A stretch of DNA of 6,741 nucleotides, taken from positions 1-6,741 of the forward strand of contig JAFUKK010000019.1 in the NCBI GenBank assembly GCA_017473665.1, given 5' to 3'. Origin of the DNA: Lachnospiraceae bacterium (GTDB taxonomy: Bacteria; Bacillota; Clostridia; Lachnospirales; Lachnospiraceae). This document shows positions 6,148 through 6,741 of this stretch, in pieces. Both the position numbers and the translations under genes were made by a program. The notes beneath the pieces were generated by a model. The model saw nothing but the letters and a program-made list of their open reading frames with translations. It was not told where the DNA came from and did no database searches. Every line of letters starts with the position of its first letter. Positions within the stretch are counted from its first letter, which is position 1.

Positions 6148-6213
6148 TCCGTATCACTCCTCAAACAGACCATAGGATAGCTTTCTCCCATGGCCCCACA
6201 TTACTTCGGATAT

Positions 6214-6243
6214 ATTTTAACACATAATCCTTATTTTTGTATG
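6214..6243 (-). promoter_or_regulatory. Weak promoter candidate for the MepA-like gene
   Basis: In the 203-base gene-free stretch between terminator and MATE start, the minus strand has TAAAAT at 6214-6219, a reasonable -10. A poor -35 (CATACA, 3 of 6 matches) lies 18 bases upstream at 6238-6243. This would give a leader of about 60 bases. A competing pair is TTATAA near 6250-6255 with TTCGGT 17 bases upstream. A promoter is required by the layout, but which element is used cannot be settled. Confidence 0.3.
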
Positions 6244-6255
6244 AAAACCTTATAA

Positions 6256-6288
6256 AGTATTCCTGAATTTGAACCGAAGCAGAATACT
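6256..6288. promoter_or_regulatory. Inverted repeat AGTATTC-N19-GAATACT, possible operator upstream of the MepA-like gene
   Basis: Perfect 7-base arms at 6256-6262 and 6282-6288 face each other across 19 bases, with centres 26 bases apart (about two and a half turns). The repeat sits just upstream of, or overlapping, the candidate promoters for the MATE gene, where a repressor or activator of a drug exporter would be expected to bind. As RNA the arms could extend to about ten pairs with G-U pairs. AT-rich arms of this length can also arise by chance. Confidence 0.3.
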
Positions 6289-6310
6289 CTTTAGGAATCC
6301 CGGCGCCAAT

Positions 6311-6341
6311 AAAAAAGAACGGGGCTATGAAACCCCGTTCT
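6311..6341 (-). terminator. Rho-independent terminator of the peptidoglycan-binding gene
   Basis: The minus strand gives GAACGGGG, an 8-base loop, then CCCCGTTC, immediately followed by TTTTTT. The stem is 8 bp (9 with the flanking A-T pair), and its loop-proximal half is all G-C. It starts nine bases after the TAA at 6351-6353. On the plus strand no U-run follows the stem, so it acts for the minus strand. It separates the cell-wall gene from the downstream MATE gene. Confidence 0.93.
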
Positions 6342-6350
6342 CATAAATTC

Positions 6351-6741
6351 TTATTGTGAAATCATACTTTGAATGGTCCTGGGACCACAAACACCATCTA
6401 CTGTCAGACCATGACGCAACTGATAATCCATCAGGGCTGCCCTGGTACCAGGACCAAAGCGTCCGTCCACCGCCAGTTGATAGCCTGCCTGTCTTAGCTC
6501 TGTCTGTAACCAAAGCACTTCCGTGCGATTACTATGACCTGTTCTAACAATGCGGTTAGGGGCCGGATAGGTATTGCTATTACTACCGGATGCTACAGGT
6601 GCCTGAGCGGTTCCATTATCACTTAGCATAGAGTTAATGGTCATTCTACCACAGATACCATCCACTGCCAATCCGTGACGAAGCTGATAATCCATTAGGG
6701 CTGCTCTGGTGCCCCGACCAAATAATCCATCCACTTCCAGT
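6351..6741 (-). CDS. Peptidoglycan-binding (PG_binding_1) domain protein, C-terminal part; 5' end outside window
   Basis: The open frame enters from the right edge and ends at TAA 6351-6353, leaving 129 readable residues. A GTG at 6734 lies inside a repeat unit and is not a credible start, so the gene is truncated by the window. The visible part holds the end of one PG_binding_1 unit, a linker of about 25 residues rich in Ser, Asn, Ala and Pro, then a complete unit beginning RTEVLWLQTELRQAGYQL. The diagnostic VDGxFGxGT and GLxVDGxCG motifs appear in both. Such domains fold as small three-helix bundles that anchor enzymes to peptidoglycan, so the protein is presumably exported or cell-wall associated. 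The catalytic domain (amidase, peptidase, glycosidase or other), if any, and the signal peptide would lie beyond 6741. A strong terminator follows directly. Confidence 0.9.
   Translation of the reverse strand, partial: LEVDGLFGRGTRAALMDYQLRHGLAVDGICGRMTINSMLSDNGTAQAPVASGSNSNTYPAPNRIVRTGHSNRTEVLWLQTELRQAGYQLAVDGRFGPGTRAALMDYQLRHGLTVDGVCGPRTIQSMISQ
6360..6476 (-). repeat. Second copy of the 39-residue PG-binding repeat
   Basis: This 117-base segment encodes LAVDGRFG...TIQSMI and matches the segment at 6624-6740, 264 bases away, in 30 of 39 residues. A stretch of 15 residues (GTRAALMDYQLRHGL) is identical, while many codons differ silently. That points to an old domain duplication held by selection rather than a recent copy. 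Confidence 0.85.
6624..6740 (-). repeat. First copy of the 39-residue PG-binding repeat
   Basis: The segment encodes LEVDGLFG...TINSML and pairs with 6360-6476. Differences cluster at solvent-type positions (Glu/Ala, Leu/Arg, Arg/Pro, Ala/Thr). The upstream half of this domain unit lies outside the window, so further copies may exist. Confidence 0.85.

Noticed and set aside
6325..6513. 62-codon minus-strand frame overlapping the peptidoglycan-binding gene
   Set aside because: It is an out-of-frame shadow that runs into the terminator and lacks a ribosome binding site or motifs.
6351..6734. Complete 127-codon peptidoglycan-binding gene starting at GTG 6734
   Set aside because: The GTG encodes the Val of a VDG motif inside a repeat unit, and the frame stays open to the window edge, so the gene is truncated rather than short.

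Overview
The window looks like chromosomal DNA from an anaerobic Gram-positive member of the Clostridia, most likely a Lachnospiraceae-type bacterium. I base this on the protein types (MepA-like MATE, a stand-alone GlmU-C-like protein, a C-terminal tandem PG_binding_1 protein), strong AGGAGG-like ribosome binding sites, mid-range base composition by eye, and tight gene packing. No mobile element, tRNA, rRNA or CRISPR array is visible. Genus cannot be named from the sequence alone.

All eight genes lie on the minus strand, so transcription runs right to left. At the far right (6351-6741) is the 3' end of a cell-wall binding protein with two near-identical peptidoglycan-binding units, closed by a strong rho-independent terminator (6311-6341). 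A 203-bp intergenic region (6148-6350) separates it from a MepA-like MATE exporter (4765-6147). After a 96-bp gap holding an extended -10 promoter candidate and a UNCG-type hairpin comes a left-handed beta-helix protein (3991-4668). It resembles the acetyltransferase half of GlmU and keeps that domain's active-site residues. A 94-bp gap with a duplicated element containing DnaA-box-like sequences leads to a small nitroreductase (3372-3896). A TatD-family metal-dependent hydrolase (2518-3315) follows.

The left part is a tightly packed run: TatD, a second and different MATE transporter (1141-2475), a PseG-type nucleotide-sugar hydrolase (109-1131), and the first 35 codons of a probable GT52/polysialyltransferase-like glycosyltransferase (1-106). 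The gaps are 42 bp (33 bp from the alternative GTG start of MATE), 9 bp and 2 bp. No terminator is visible anywhere between 6147 and 1, so partial read-through from the MepA-like gene to the sugar genes is possible.

Functionally the right and middle parts are housekeeping-like: export of toxic compounds, FMN redox chemistry, DNA/RNA-end hydrolysis, and possibly amino-sugar acetyl transfer. The left edge appears to enter a surface-glycan locus, where PseG would make a nonulosonic-acid precursor and the truncated neighbour may be a transferase of such a sugar. I saw no clearly new multi-gene system. The most interesting points are the catalytic-residue conservation in the GlmU-C-like protein, the duplicated DnaA-box element, the hairpin/leader-ORF arrangement at the TatD-MATE junction, and the PseG-glycosyltransferase pair.
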